Origin: Ilex aquifolium
Taxonomy: Eukaryota > Streptophyta > Magnoliopsida > Aquifoliales > Aquifoliaceae
Assembly (NCBI GenBank): GCA_951799425.1
Contig: OX637393.1
Location: 36,839,744-36,903,743, forward strand
DNA length: 64,000 nucleotides
Direction: 5' to 3'
Numbering within the stretch: position 1 is the first letter of the stretch; each line of letters starts with the position of its first letter. Position numbers and translations under genes: made by a program. The notes under the pieces are model-generated. The model saw only the letters and a list, made by a program, of their open reading frames with translations. It did no database searches and was not told where the DNA came from. Below, piece after piece: positions 35,936 to 48,374 of the stretch.

Positions 35936-36639
35936 CTCTGTCAATGAGGTAGGCGGCCTTGCTTTTGCATACTTACTTCAATACACATTTTACCTTCTAA
36001 TATATTTGACTCATCTCTTTCCTAATGTATTTGATTCCTAGCCTTTTGTCGAGTAATTGTAACAATTATAGTGCGCTTTAACTACCTGAATCAAAATTTA
36101 CACCTCGGCCACACTCTATTCACAATTCAACCTAAACACACATATACTGATTATGCATCAGCTGTGACCCTTTATATTATCTTCTCAATAAAATAAGCAG
36201 CCAGAACATTTTGGAAAACCTGCAACATCCACAATCTATAGTCGCTAAAACCATCCTTATACCAACTTCCATCAACCATGGAAACCACTATATGAGTCAC
36301 CAAGTCCTCTCGTTGCCTGCATATCTATAGAATATCACACGTATTTACTCACATCAATTCTTTGTCCCTCTCCTTACCTCACTGATCAAAAAAGAGAAAA
36401 GTTGCAATGCACGTTTTCTTGGCAAAACCGTCCTGAATGATGAGATGCAGGATGCGTAGCATCACCCGAGAATCTTCCAAAGTATACTATAGTGCTTGTC
36501 CTGCTTATAACTGATTGTCATGCTGTCTTCTAAGTTATGCTTTATGTTTTTTACTAATGTTTATTTCTCTTTTTCGCTCTATTGTTTCAGATACAAAAAT
36601 GTGAGAAGGTATGGATGAAAAAGCTCATTTAGAAGGTCC
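35936..36639. other. Unassigned DNA between LINE-a and LINE-b, unit 1
   Basis: Present in all three units. On the minus strand a short open block at about 36390-36480 reads DSRVM, then LRILHLIIQDG, and is followed by donor-like GGTAAGGAG. A second block at about 36240-36330 reads WRQRED, then VSMDDG. They look like exons of a host gene, but I cannot name it. No element boundaries were seen. Confidence 0.3.
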
Positions 36640-36748
36640 AAATTCCAACAGCTCTACTCACGATCAGAGAACTAACAAGCCTTTCCTCATCCATGCTCGG
36701 TATTGAACTTGTAACTTTGAAAGTATGCGGTCTAGGTACCCATCTGTC
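36640..36748 (-). pseudogene. LINE-b distal piece, unit 1
   Basis: The minus strand reads WVPRPHTFKVTSS, the W.PRP..FK segment of plant LINE ORF2. It continues the LINE-b frame that stops at the right edge of the hAT element (..RIRNGQSVRAQLDR). Includes the left target duplication CATCTGTC (36741-36748). Confidence 0.75.
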
Positions 36749-39700
36749 TAGGGATGACAGTGGAGCAAAGAGAGGCCGGGGGGGGGGGTGTAGTCTCCAT
36801 CCTCGTACCTGTTTAAAAAAACTATGTCCATCCCCGAGGGTGGTCTACCCTCGTTAACTGATTTAGTTTTCATCCTCATCTCCGTCCGCGGGTAAATTTG
36901 GAAACCCCCACTCCCGCCTTCACCCTCGCCCTCGTGCCCTGTACCCTTTCAGCCCAAGCCCAAGCCAACATAATCCAAAATTCTAAATAAATCTAACACT
37001 CTAAATAATCAAACATAATTATAGAATATCATAATATAATTAAAAGCTTGTTTACAAAATAATCCAACATAATATAATTCAAACCTTGCCTCCCATGTAA
37101 ATCCAACACAACATCATGCAACACAACATAATGTAACATAACATAATCCAACATAACACAGACAACAAATGTCCAAAATACTACTTGAATATTTGTAATG
37201 AAAAAACTTTTATGTCATGTACCTTCACACCTATAATTTAATAAAGAAAATAAAATATAAAAAACTGTAATAATTGCATACAAATATTTTGTATTTGTTA
37301 ATAAAATTGATTGGTTGAAATTCAAAAATTACCAACTCAATCATCTCTTAACACCATCAGTGGTGATAGAATCTACTTCTTCACTATCATTTTCCTATAT
37401 CATTAAAAGCAAAAAAAAACTATTAGATTCTTCTAAAGGAAAATTTTCAACTAAAATGATATACGTCATCACGCATATCAAGATCCTCCAATAATGTGTA
37501 GCTCTTCAGGCCCGTCGAAGTGGATGAACCTAAGAAAAAAAAATAATGCATTAGTCATACTTTAAACCCCCCCTCCAAAAAAAATTATGATGCACATACA
37601 ACTAATATTTCATTACCTCGTTCTCCAACCCATAAACAACTTTGAGAGCACATTAAAGCCTCTACTATAGTTGCAAGAAGTCTTTGCGATGCGGACTGAT
37701 CACCCTCCCACTTTTGCTAAAAGCAGATTTTGAAGCAACGGTAGAAATTGGAATGACAAAAATATCTTTAGCAATCATTTGAAGCAAGTGATACTTAGGA
37801 CCACTTGTCTTCCAAAAATATAGAATATCAATATCTGAAATTCTTGGCATCATACCTTCTTCTAAGTAACGATCAAACTCAGATCTCCCACGCGCTTTTA
37901 TTATCTCTTTTGTTTGTATAAACTTATCAAAATCAGAGAGATCATCAATTAATGGACATTTGGAACCAATATCTAATTGAAGAAGGGGATGAGATGGCTG
38001 CGGTTCATAATCACTTTCTTCCCTCACTTCATATTCGCCTACCAATTTCAAGCAAAGCTCCTTAATTCTCATCACTTCATTTGAAGCTTCAACATCTCCA
38101 TACATTTTCTCATAGTAATACTCCAAAATTCCCTACTTATACCGTGAATCTAAAACAGTGGCTATTCCCATAACACCCTGAATACACTCCAATGTTTGTT
38201 AAACTTTTTCAACATATTCAAGGTCATATCTTTTATCACGTCTTTTGGCTTTGAAGCCGCTTAGATATTTCGACCCTTATCCCACAAATAGTTGGAAAGT
38301 GTACATTGACAGTATGATACTTTGTTCCTGAAAATAATTTTGTTGCACTATGAAACAATTTCAATTTTTCACAAATCGCTCTTGCCACCTCTCAATCATC
38401 TTTAGTCGGACAAATCTTATAATGAGAATCTCGGTACTTCAAGCGAGCAAATACATTTTTGCAAATCAAACTAGTCTGAAGCATGAGAAAAGTAGAGTTT
38501 CATGGCGTCTTAACATCAAGAGTAAGCTTCTTATTACTTGGAATATGTATCTGATGAGTTGCCTATTCAAATTTTTGCACTCTCTTGGGAGATGTTGTCC
38601 AATAAGCAACACTATCACGAATTCATTTAATATCATCTCCAATCACATTCAATCCACCTTGGACAATTAAGTTGAGAATATGTGCACAACAACGCATATG
38701 GAACAATCGACCATGCAATATTTGCAAACCAAATTGTAGTTTATCCAACAAAATAGCCACAATTGCATCAGTAGTGGTACAATTATCCACGATCAAAGTT
38801 ATCAACCTTCTACCAAGGTTTCAATTGAAAAAGCAATCCATCAAACACTAGAGAAGCACTTCCTTGGTATGTGGATAAGACACATACAAAAATCTAAAGA
38901 TAATACAAATACGAAAGATTATTAAATATTTAAATTAAATAACACTTGTTAATGAAAGATCATTAGATATTTCAAATAAATAAATATGTTAATGAAAGAT
39001 CATTAGTACCTTATAATTCAACTTTGCAAGGTCCAAGAACTGTCTAAAGTGTGTGGTGATTGTCGTGTATCCCTTTATTTGATTGCTTGAGGACCACATG
39101 TCCATAGTGATAGCAGCTCTACTCTTTGTTTTTTTCCAACAACTTCATTGTCTTCTATTTTTCGGCTTTGTAAATTTGAAGGAAATCATTTCTGAGAGTG
39201 TTGCGGGATATCATTTTGAACATGGGTTAAAGAGTGTGATAATATTTTTGAAACCCCTGATGCTCAACTATACTAAGAGGATATTCATGCGATATGATCA
39301 TATTGGCACGATCCCTCCTCCCAGCCTCTTGAGCAAATTGCCAGTTCTCCATGGTTTTCTCGGTATCATTCTCTGATAGGTTTGATACTAATAAACATTG
39401 CTTCAAATTTTTATATTTCTTCCTCGGACAACTATTAAGATGGTCATGTAAGTGGCCGGTTCCATTCTTAGCACCACCGACAAGCAATTTATTACATTCA
39501 TTGCACTAAACCTTTAACTTACCATCAATTGTTTTCTTTTTAAAATGATTCCACATGATCTATGCCTATATGTTTCAACAAGAGTCATTGGGGTTGAGTT
39601 GGTAGATTGATCTTCATCAATAGAGATTAGAAGTTGGTTGCTTTCAACCGGTGTTGCAGAAGTTTTAGGAGTTACAATATTATTTCTCAATTCTTCTCTT

Positions 39701-40183
39701 TATATTGCTAAACTGGCAATTCACTTAAGTAATATCAAGGTTTGTAATCAACTACATGTAAATAGCAATCAACTTTCACAGAATATATTATGATGCTAAT
39801 AGTTCACTTAAAAATCAATTCACTTGTTTACTGGTAGCTTATTACTATAAGGAATTATCAATTAAGAATATCATCTTAAAAGAAACAAAGACAGTTAACA
39901 CATATGTAATAGAGTGGACAATTCCATAGCCAAAACAACCCAAACTTGCACAGTTTTATTGTGTGCAGATGGAGTCACTGTGCAACCTTTTCTCTTTCTT
40001 AACTTCTCCATATTTCTCTTTTTTCAACCCTTCTTCCCCCTCTGAACCTATCAAAAAGAAGAGAGAGAAACAAACAAGCAACAGAGAAAAACATCCCACA
40101 AGACAACCAAAACCCAGAAGAGAAGTAATCAAAACACCGCACACACAATTTTTCTTTCTACATCATTAGCAATCAACAAAGAG

Positions 40184-40235
<52 letters not shown>

Positions 40236-40623
40236 CTGGCCTAGTCAGCCAACAGCCAGCGATGAACCTAGGCAGAGTGTGGGCAAATCAACAATAGAGA
40301 TCTGCAATCAACAATGATAAGCGACTCAACCGACACTGATGAACAGAGATCAACGATGGACAGAGAGATGATGGAGAGAGAGAGATAGAGCATAAGAGAA
40401 AGACAGAATGTTCCTTACTGGACTGGTCAGTAACTCAGCCGACACCGACAACCAGCAATCAACGAACAACGATGGAGAAATTAGGGGCCTTAGGGCTGAA
40501 GAAAATTAGGGACCAGCGATCAACAGACAGCTAATAGACTTGGGGGCTCCGACGCTCAATGGAGACGGAGGCATAGAGGAGTCAAGAGAGTGATTCACTT
40601 AGGGCTTCGTTTGGGACTTAGGA

Positions 40624-40654
<31 letters not shown>

Positions 40655-40835
40655 ATAACAGGAATAGCGGGGGCGGGGCAGGGGTAAATGTCAGTCCATA
40701 ACCGTCATCATCCTAGCATGGGTTTATACGGGTATTCCTGTATACGTCCATCGTTCAATACGTATTGTCCATCCCCCGTCCAAACGGGAAGGGTTTGGAG
40801 GAATACCCGTTTTTCCCCGGTCTACTGTCAACCCT
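36749..40835 (-). mobile_element. hAT DNA transposon, unit 1 (4087 bp)
   Basis: The ends are TAGGGATGACAGTGG and, inverted, TAGGGTTGACAGTAG, extending to CCGGGG on both sides. CATCTGTC occurs on both flanks (36741-36748 and 40836-40843), an exact 8-bp hAT target duplication. The transposase reads on the minus strand. Subterminal regions include (CAACATAA)-like direct repeats (37060-37160) and a (GA)n tract (about 40186-40231). It sits inside the LINE-b reading frame. Confidence 0.9.
37665..39549 (-). pseudogene. hAT (RICESLEEPER-type) transposase, broken, unit 1
   Basis: N to C on the minus strand: BED-type zinc finger (MWNHFKKKTIDGKLKV, stop, CNECNKLL...TGHLHDHLNSCPRK) near 39549-39420; a catalytic-core piece (ITLIVDNCTT-DAI, FHMRCCAHILNLIVQGGLN) at 38623-38805; and the hAT C-terminal dimerisation region (SEFDRYLEEGMMPR, ILYFWKT, PISTVASKSAFSKSGRVISP) at 37665-38126. 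A TAG replaces the Glu codon just before the first finger Cys, and further stops and frameshifts separate the three blocks. Not translatable as one protein. Confidence 0.85.
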
Positions 40836-41785
40836 ACATCTGTCCAGCTGGGCTCTGACACTTTGCCCATTTCTAATTCTCCAACGCATTCCTACATCTA
40901 CTACATGTCTTGAAGCCAAGATGCTACGCCAAGTGAGCGAAAGATATGACCCTAGTTGTGCCTTTAAAATAGTAGAAGTAGGAAAATACTTAGCATTTAA
41001 AACTTTGAAAAGCATCAAGTCAGGGTGTTGTACTAATCTCCCGAATTGCTTATCCAACATTGCTAGATTAAAGGCTTCCTAGTCTCGGAATCCTAAACCT
41101 CATTGGGATTTTGCAAGGCAAATCTTATTCCAAGCCATCCAAAGAATCTTTCTTTCATTGTCTCTTTGACCCCACCAGAAATTCGCCACTATATTATTAA
41201 GTTTTTTGCATAACGAGAAGGATAACTGGGTATTGCTTGTGCCACAACTTTAATAAGAATTTCTTTCCCAGCAAGAGATAATAATTTCTTTTTCCATCCT
41301 TGCACTTTGGACCATACCCTTTGTGAAATAGAATGAAAATTTTCCTTTTTCGACCAACTATTGAGGGTAGGCCCAAATGCTTTTCATGACTGGAAACCAC
41401 ATGGACTTGTAGCATATGAAGGAGAGGAAACTTCTCATCTCGACCGACATTTCTAGTAACTACAACAGCAGATTTTGACAAGTTAATCTTTTGTCCCGAA
41501 GCCCTCTAATAAAAATGAAGACATTCCTTAATAGCTAAAGTGTTTTGTTCATCTGCTTGTGCAAATACAAGATTGTCATCGACAAAGAGTAAATTAGAGA
41601 AAATTGGACCTCCACGACCAGCAGATAATCCCTTTATTCCACTGTTAGCTTCTACCATTTTCAGCAATGATAAGAGTCCTTTCGAACACCTTATCGTAGC
41701 CCTCTCTTTGGATGGAAGTATCCCATTTGTTCGCCATTTATTACAACAGAATATGAGACAATATTCACACAAGTTTAGTCAAGGG
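40836..41785 (-). pseudogene. LINE-b reverse transcriptase fragment, unit 1
   Basis: The minus strand reads NIVSYSVVINGEQMG then PKRGLR, NLLFVDDNLVFAQAD (RT active-site FVDD), INLSKSAVVVTRNV, KHLGLPSIVGRK, and, after a frame break, FKVLNAKYFPTST and WRSILASRH. Typical plant L1 LINE order. Unit 1 has lost 31 bp (near 41687) and 10 bp (near 41775) relative to unit 2. The hAT element cuts the frame at the 40835 side. Confidence 0.8.
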
Positions 41786-42074
41786 CGGAGTCAGAAATCT
41801 TTTGCAGAGGGGGAAACTTTAGACTCATTAATAAGTTAAAATTATAATAGTAATATTAAGATTATTTTCATGGAAAAAATTAATTCTAATAACTTTTATA
41901 GGGATATTGTTATTGAGAAATGTTCAGTTGAGGAGCAACCAATGTACACAAGTGATGTATGAAGCCAACCAATAAAAAATGAATGAATGTTCAATTGAAC
42001 AGTAAGTCTTGAATTATAATTGTCAACTAAGAAGGAAAATGAGAGAAAATAAGGATTGGATCAAATTTCAATTT
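41786..42074. other. Unit 1 right end
   Basis: Starts GGGCGGAGTCAGAAATC, resembling the terminus of the GGGGCGGAGCCA hAT family seen at 13707, then becomes AT-rich. Ends at the junction with unit 2. No gene. Confidence 0.35.
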
Positions 42075-42683
42075 TTTTTGGAAAATTAAGAAAGAAAGTC
42101 TTGAGTATTCCTTGCACAAGCTCTCCCTAGAATTACAAAAAATTATTAACACTTAGATACACTTCAAGGCACAATTTGGCCTACCAAAGTGAAAAGCATG
42201 ATCAATACCAGTGAAATGGAAAGCACTTTCATAAGCTCAGAAAGCTAAAGAGCCTGTTTATTTCCTTCCTATTCAGATTGCCAAAAATTAGTAGTCGTCT
42301 CAGTAACTACCCCTCTGAATTATCCCCAATTCCTTAAATTTATATGCCAATCCACAAGTAGGTACAACCCTCTCAAATCTATTGCTGACAGATGACACCC
42401 CCCCCCCCCCCTCCCCACCCCACCCCCACCCCAAAAAAAAAACTACATTACAAGAATTTTTGGGGTTGTGCAAAAAAATGGTCAAACATCATCGCAAATA
42501 TGCATATGAATAGCAATTTTGGCTCGAGGAGGGGAAATGTTTGTTAGTTGTTTCTAAAGAAAGACTTGATTATCAAGAACAACGAAAATGAGCCCATTAG
42601 ATTTTGAAGTTTTGATCCCAGTGAATAAAATTATTTTTTGTCGAGTGGTTTCTTGTATTTTAAGCTAAGTAATGCTTATGTAG

Positions 42684-43080
42684 GTGTTTTCTTCCTGCTA
42701 TGATGGACTTATCCGGTTAATGGATGTTGAGAAGGAGGTATTTGATCTAATATATTCAAGTGAGTATGGTATATTTTGTATTTCTCAACGTCTAGATGAT
42801 GGGAAGTCCTTATACTTCAGTGAGGGTCTTGGAGTAGTCGATATTTGGGATGAGAGAGCAGGAAAATATTCATTCTCATTGCACTTGCATGACAATAGAA
42901 TCAACACCATAGATTTTAACTTAGAAAACAGTAACATCATGGCTACAAGTTCCACTAATGGGCTGGACTGCCTGTATTTGGGATTTGAGATATATTGATT
43001 CAGATAAGCTGAAATCTTCTAAGACAGTTGGCCATAAAATGGTTGTCCATTCTGCTTAGTATTCACGAGTTGGGTGCAAG
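42684..43080 (+). pseudogene. WD-repeat protein (WDR76-like) fragment, unit 2
   Basis: The best-preserved of the three copies. It keeps the base lost in units 1 and 3, so GLGVVDIWDERAGKYSFS and INTIDFNLENSNIMATSST read in one frame. The frameshift before CIWDLR and the stop after VVHSA are still present, so it is also non-functional. Confidence 0.6.
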
Positions 43081-43300
43081 CAAAAAGGTATTGTATAGTC
43101 GATGACCCCAAAAGTCACGGGGAGCACAATAATGGCCTTTCATTTCTCATCCTGATAAATCTTCAACAATAATGGCGTTTCAATTGTCATCCAGAATTCA
43201 AAACATGAGCTGTGTACTCTATATCAAGCTCATTGGTGACCTGCCAAGCACATAAATTTAGCAAAACTCCCCAAAAAAAAAAAAAGTGAGAGAGAAAATA

Positions 43301-43642
43301 ATGGAACCCAAGAGGGTGTGCGTTTTCATCTCCATAGCTGTTGTACTAATTGTGCTCAGCACAAATATTCAAACAGCTGATAGTTCAGAGATCAAAAAAG
43401 GAAGCTCTTGGTGCAATGGAACCATCACAGACTGCATTGAAGAAGACGACCAAGAGTTCCTAATGGAGTCTGAAGTGAGCAGAAGGATTCTTCTAGACAC
43501 CAACAAACTCACTGTCAAATCTCTCAACAAAGGATCAGCTGTATGTGATACAGATCGGTATGGCAGTTGCATAGTTAAGATCGGCGAATACAATAGACCT
43601 TGTACGTACGAAAATCGATGTAAACGCGGTCCCCAACCATGA
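43301..43642 (+). CDS. RALF-like secreted peptide precursor, unit 2 (113 aa)
   Basis: Identical in protein to the unit 1 copy except Pro112 to Gln, giving RGPQP at the end; all Cys, the RRILL processing site and the signal peptide are unchanged. Upstream non-coding sequence is also nearly identical, so its promoter should behave the same. The coding sequences are nearly identical while neighbouring transposon relics have acquired lesions. Confidence 0.85.
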   Translation: MEPKRVCVFISIAVVLIVLSTNIQTADSSEIKKGSSWCNGTITDCIEEDDQEFLMESEVSRRILLDTNKLTVKSLNKGSAVCDTDRYGSCIVKIGEYNRPCTYENRCKRGPQP

Positions 43643-43860
43643 TCATAAAGAAGGAGAGATACCTGTGCTGTAATTAAATCTCTCAGACGAAACAATGATC
43701 TTGCTATGCGGTTTCTTTTTCATGCCTTTTTTATTTTATTTTATCTGTAACCTTGTTATGATTGTAGTTAATATAAAATTCTCCCTCCATATACATGAAT
43801 CCCTATAATTTGATGCCATGTTTGCTAAACAATTAGCTATCTCATTTCCACTCCTACGAA

Positions 43861-44153
43861 TCCAAGACACACACAAGCTACTAAAGCCACAGCAAAAGGA
43901 CATTGTAAGAAGAGGTGGTCAAGGGAGGTTCAACAGAGCCATCACATAAGAGAGACTCAATATCTACAATAATTCTCCTTTGGTGAAGATTGCATCCAGT
44001 AGGAAGGATATTATTGATAACCCTCCATGCAAAATTTTTAATTTTATTGGGAATCTTCAAGAACCATATAAATTCACCAGGCCACTTCCCATTACTGATA
44101 CTAGGCTTCCCTCCTCTGTTTAGATCACGAAGTAAACCTTGACCCATAATCAA
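43861..44153 (-). pseudogene. LINE zinc-binding fragment, unit 2
   Basis: Same relic as at 23101, with a few substitutions (IPNKIKNF, ILPTGCNL). Confidence 0.65.
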
Positions 44154-44160
44154 GTGGTAT

Positions 44161-44749
44161 TAGGGGTGTCCATGGGTTGGGTTGGCACATGAGACCTGTT
44201 ACTCGGCCTGAAAAAATAAGACTGAAACTCAATAGGTTTGGTAGTTGTTCCGTCCGACCCTGACCTCAATATCTTTTAAGAGAAAACTTGGGCCTGCCCC
44301 TCAAGCCCATTACCCGACTCCAAACTCGGTCCATTAGCCCACTTGTTTTTAAAAAAAATTGACAATTGAAAGTTATGTAGAATATTCCTTTAAGAAAAGA
44401 GTTATTTACTTAAATATTCAGTTGAGTAATTTAGGGTATTATTCATTATTCAATATTCATTATTTACTTAAATACTAAATAATTCATCTCAAATAAAATT
44501 ATTTATTTTTCATTTTTTTATCCAATTTGACTATTTTTTTAATTTAAAAATGTAATTTACAAAAAGAGATATATATATATATAAGATCCACCTAGTGAGT
44601 GATGGGTTGGGTTGAAGGTAGTCTACCCCTACCCGAAACTAGGCCTGCTCCGCCCGATAACTCACCTAGGTAAGGGCTTGGGCCTACCCTACCCAGGCCA
44701 AGCCCGAAAAAAAAAATTACGGGCCTTGTCCGGCCCATAGACATCCCTA
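44161..44749. mobile_element. Small non-autonomous hAT-type element, unit 2
   Basis: 589 bp, same TAGGGGTGTCC and inverted end as at 23401; the right end has one substitution (ACATCCCTA). Internal TA-repeat length differs. Confidence 0.7.
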
Positions 44750-45546
44750 AGTGAAATGCACTTTTTAGGGAAATTCGAAGGCCGGTCCCCTTTTGTGAAC
44801 TTATTTGTGATAAGTTTATCACGAAAACTTGTTTAATATTAAGTCCATTTTGATCTCCATTGTCAAAAATACCCTCAGTTGTTATGTTTAATTAAAAAAA
44901 ATTTGAAAACTAACAACTCCTAAATTTTAGGAGTTTGACTAACATTAAAATTACCTCTCTCTTTTATCTATTTATATTCATAGAATATGACTATTTATTT
45001 CTCTCTTTCTCATATATGCATATATTAATATTAAAAAAAATATAAATATTCAAACACAAAAAATTGTACCATTTAAATAAAAAAAAATAGTAACATTTAA
45101 ATATAAAAAAATAGTAATATTAAAAAAAAATAATAATAACATTGACTATTAATATTTAGGAAAATAATAGTAGTAACATGCTCAACAAAAAGAGTAACAT
45201 GAACAATAACATGTTCAACAAAAATAGTAACATGCTCACAAAAACAGTAACATGAACAGTAACTTGTTAAAAAAAACAGTAACATAGAATATTCAAAAAT
45301 AAAAAAAATAGTAACATTCAAAATCAAAAGCAATAACATTTAAAACACATAATGACAACCTTCTGATCTGTGCATTCTTTAATTTCGAAATACATAATGA
45401 CAATCTATCCTTTAAACCTCTAATCAATTAGCTTAAAGTTTTATATAGCCGGTTGACGATCGTTGGACGATGTTTAAATTATTAATTTATATCTTAATTT
45501 TGAGATTCAACCTTCAATTTTGAGAATCTAGAACTAGTAGTGTGTG

Positions 45547-45605
<59 letters not shown>

Positions 45606-46162
45606 TTTCAGTTATTCTTTGAATTTAAATTTCAAATTTATGTAAAAAATTTATTGGCATATCTTTATTGATTGTAAATTAAGGGATAACAAATTAACAA
45701 TTTCCAAATTAGGAAACTAATTTAAAGTTGCTTTCAAGGAAGGGTATTTTGGAGTCTAAAAAAAATGGTGGACTTAACTACTTATTAGTAAGATTAAAAA
45801 CGGACTTATCCCCAAATAAGTTTCCTTGACGGACTAAATTTATTATAAGTCCATTAAAGAGGACTTAGCCCCAATTTTTACCACTTTTTATAGGGAGTCA
45901 AATGAAGCAGCTCACCAGCTCCCGAGATGGGGACTTGCACTCAGGCACGAAGGAGACCTTCCTGATCACAGCTTCCAAACCTAGTAAATGAAGCAGTGAT
46001 AAAGGAGAATTCTATTTAGTAATATTGTTTTTAACTTGTGTTAGTTTAATTTACTTACTCCCATTTTCCATGTGCTTCACCTTTTACTTGCAAAAATAAA
46101 AAATAAACAAATCGATCATTGGGTAGTTGAGCACAAACTGGGACAACAACAATTTGTATAAT
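44750..46162. other. AT-rich DNA with shortened minisatellite, unit 2
   Basis: Equivalent of 24004-25500. The AGTAACATG array (about 45173-45295) is shorter than in units 1 and 3, and the compound microsatellite lies at about 45541-45605. No gene. Confidence 0.6.
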
Positions 46163-46905
46163 CACTACAACAAAAATCGTTTTTTGCGACGATATTTTTC
46201 GTCGCTAAACTAAAAAAAATCGTCGCCAATTATTTTTTGCGACGCTTTTTTTTCCGTCGCGTGTTCGTCACAATAGCCTTGTCGCAGAAAGTATTTTGCG
46301 ATGCAATATTATTTTCATCCAAAAAAAAAAAAAATTTGCGACAAAAATAAAACTTCGCAAAAATTTGAAAAAACGTAGCTAAAATCTATTCCACCAGCGT
46401 AAAAAATAAAAAATAATAATTTAATTAATTTTTCGCGACGTAAAAAAATCGTCGCAAATAATTTTGTACATAAATAAAAAATATAAAAAATAATAATTTA
46501 ATTAATTTTTAGTGACGAAAAACAATTGTCACAAATAAATTTTTACATAAATAAAAAATACAAAAGAAATAATTTAATTAATTTTTAGCGACGTAAAAAA
46601 ATCGTCGCAAATAATTTTTTACATAAATAAAAAATGTAAAAAATAATAATTTAATTAATTTTTTGTGACGTAAAGAAATCGTCGCAAATAATTTTTTACA
46701 TAAATTAAAAATATAAAAAATAATAATTTAATTAATTTTTAGCGACATAAAAAAATCGTCGCAAATAATATTTTACATAAATAAAAAATGTAAAAAATAA
46801 TTGAATAAATACATTTGCGACGTATAAAAAGCGTCGCGAAAAAGATGTTACTTTAATTTTTTTAGCGACTATTTTAATTTCATCACAAAAAAGTTCTTTT
46901 TTTTT
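46163..46905. mobile_element. CACTA-like element end with subterminal hairpin repeats, unit 2
   Basis: Same CACTACAAC terminus. Five tandem 78-bp hairpin units run from about 46419 to 46800, against three in unit 1. Followed directly by the unit-specific deletion. Confidence 0.6.
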
Positions 46906-47018
46906 TAAAATAACCTTGCATAAAAAATGATATTTCAATAAAAATTTTCACCTGTACACCTATAATACATGTGTTCAATAAAAAACTAACACAATTAATA
47001 CATTTCACATATTTTCCA

Positions 47019-47690
47019 CAACCTTTCCTTCTACTTCCAAAGCATTTCAAACAAATCCACTCTTATTCAAAGTGCAGATTTCCAGCAAAACCCAAACAAG
47101 CATCCCTTATCATCAAACAACACCTTCTTCTTTTTCCGCAGAATAGGTAATCCCAACTTAGGAAAATTACAAGGCATACCTTTCATCCTATGAAGCAAAA
47201 CCCCATCACCAATCCAATTATCACAGAAAAAGTCAATATTCTTTCCATTTACAACTAAAACCTTTGAACCAGCAACAACCAGCTCAAAGTATGGTCTTAG
47301 TAATTCAAAGCTAGCGAAATGAGTTTTACCAAGACAACGTAAAAGACTTCTTCCCCTCAAAAATTTAGAATTAAAAACCTTAGCCCATAGAGAAGAATCC
47401 CTCATCAAATTCTAAACCTGCTTCATTCGAAAAGCTGTTTGGATCTCCTCAAATTTCCTTCAGCCCAACCCTCCCTCATTTTTGGGCAAGGTGATCTTAC
47501 TCCATGAAACCCAATGTCTTCTTTTCACATCCAACTTACTGGACCACACAAAACCAGACATTAAAGAATTAAGTCTAGAAACATAGTTTGCATTGACTCT
47601 TACCCTCTTACCATACTGATTCCTGACATTGACTCTAGTTTGCATTGACACAGACACCAAGTTCCACAGCATAAACTCTCTGTCAATGAG
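47019..47690 (-). pseudogene. LINE-a ORF2 fragment, unit 2
   Basis: Coding remnant as at 35281-35935, with the same in-frame stop after LRMKQV-equivalent sequence. The 3' tail has been removed by the 721-bp deletion. Variant residues FLRGRSLLR mark this copy. Confidence 0.7.
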
Positions 47691-48374
47691 GTAGGCGGCC
47701 TTGCTTTTGCATACTTACTTCAATACTCATTTTACCTTCTAATATATTTGACTCATCTCTTTCCTAATGTATTTGATTCCTAGCCTTTTGTCGAGTAATT
47801 GTAACAATTATAGTGCGCTTTAACTACCTGAATCAAAATTTACACCTCGGCCACACTCTATTCACAATTCAACCTAAACACACATCTACTGATTATGCAT
47901 CAGCTGTGACCCTTTATATTATCTTCTCAATAAAATAAGCAGCCAGAACATGTTGGAAAACCTGCAACATCCACAATCTATAGTCGCTAAAACCATCCTT
48001 ATACCAACTTCCATCAACCATGGAAACCACTATATGAGTCACCAAGTCCTCTCATTGCCTCCATATCTATAGAATATCACACGTATTTACTCACATCAAT
48101 TCTCTGTCCCTCTCCTTACCTCACTGATCAGAAAAGAGAAAAGTTGCAATGCACGTTTTCTTGGCTAAACCGTCCAGAATGATGAGATGCAGGATGCGTA
48201 GCATCACCCGAGAATCTTCCAAAGTATACTATAGTGCTTGTCCTCCTTATAACTGATTGTCATGCTGTCTTCTAAGTTATGCTTTATGTTTTTTACTAAT
48301 GGTTATTTCTCTTTTTTGCTCTACTGTTTCAGATGCAAAAATGTGAGAAGGTATGGATGAAAAAGCTCATTTAG
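47691..48374. other. Unassigned DNA between LINE-a and LINE-b, unit 2
   Basis: Equivalent of 35936-36639; same exon-like minus-strand blocks, no assignable gene. Confidence 0.3.

Larger units (their letters stand above)
21322..42074. repeat. Tandem triplication, unit 1 (contains LTR retrotransposon)
   Basis: Similarity to units 2 and 3 begins at TTTTTGGAAAATTAAG and then runs without a break apart from the LTR element, small indels and the lesions noted elsewhere. The unit is about 20.75 kb, or 12.4 kb without the 8.35-kb insertion. Sequence left of 21322 does not match what lies left of units 2 and 3, which fixes the boundary. Positions 21322-21924 hold no supported gene. Confidence 0.9.
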
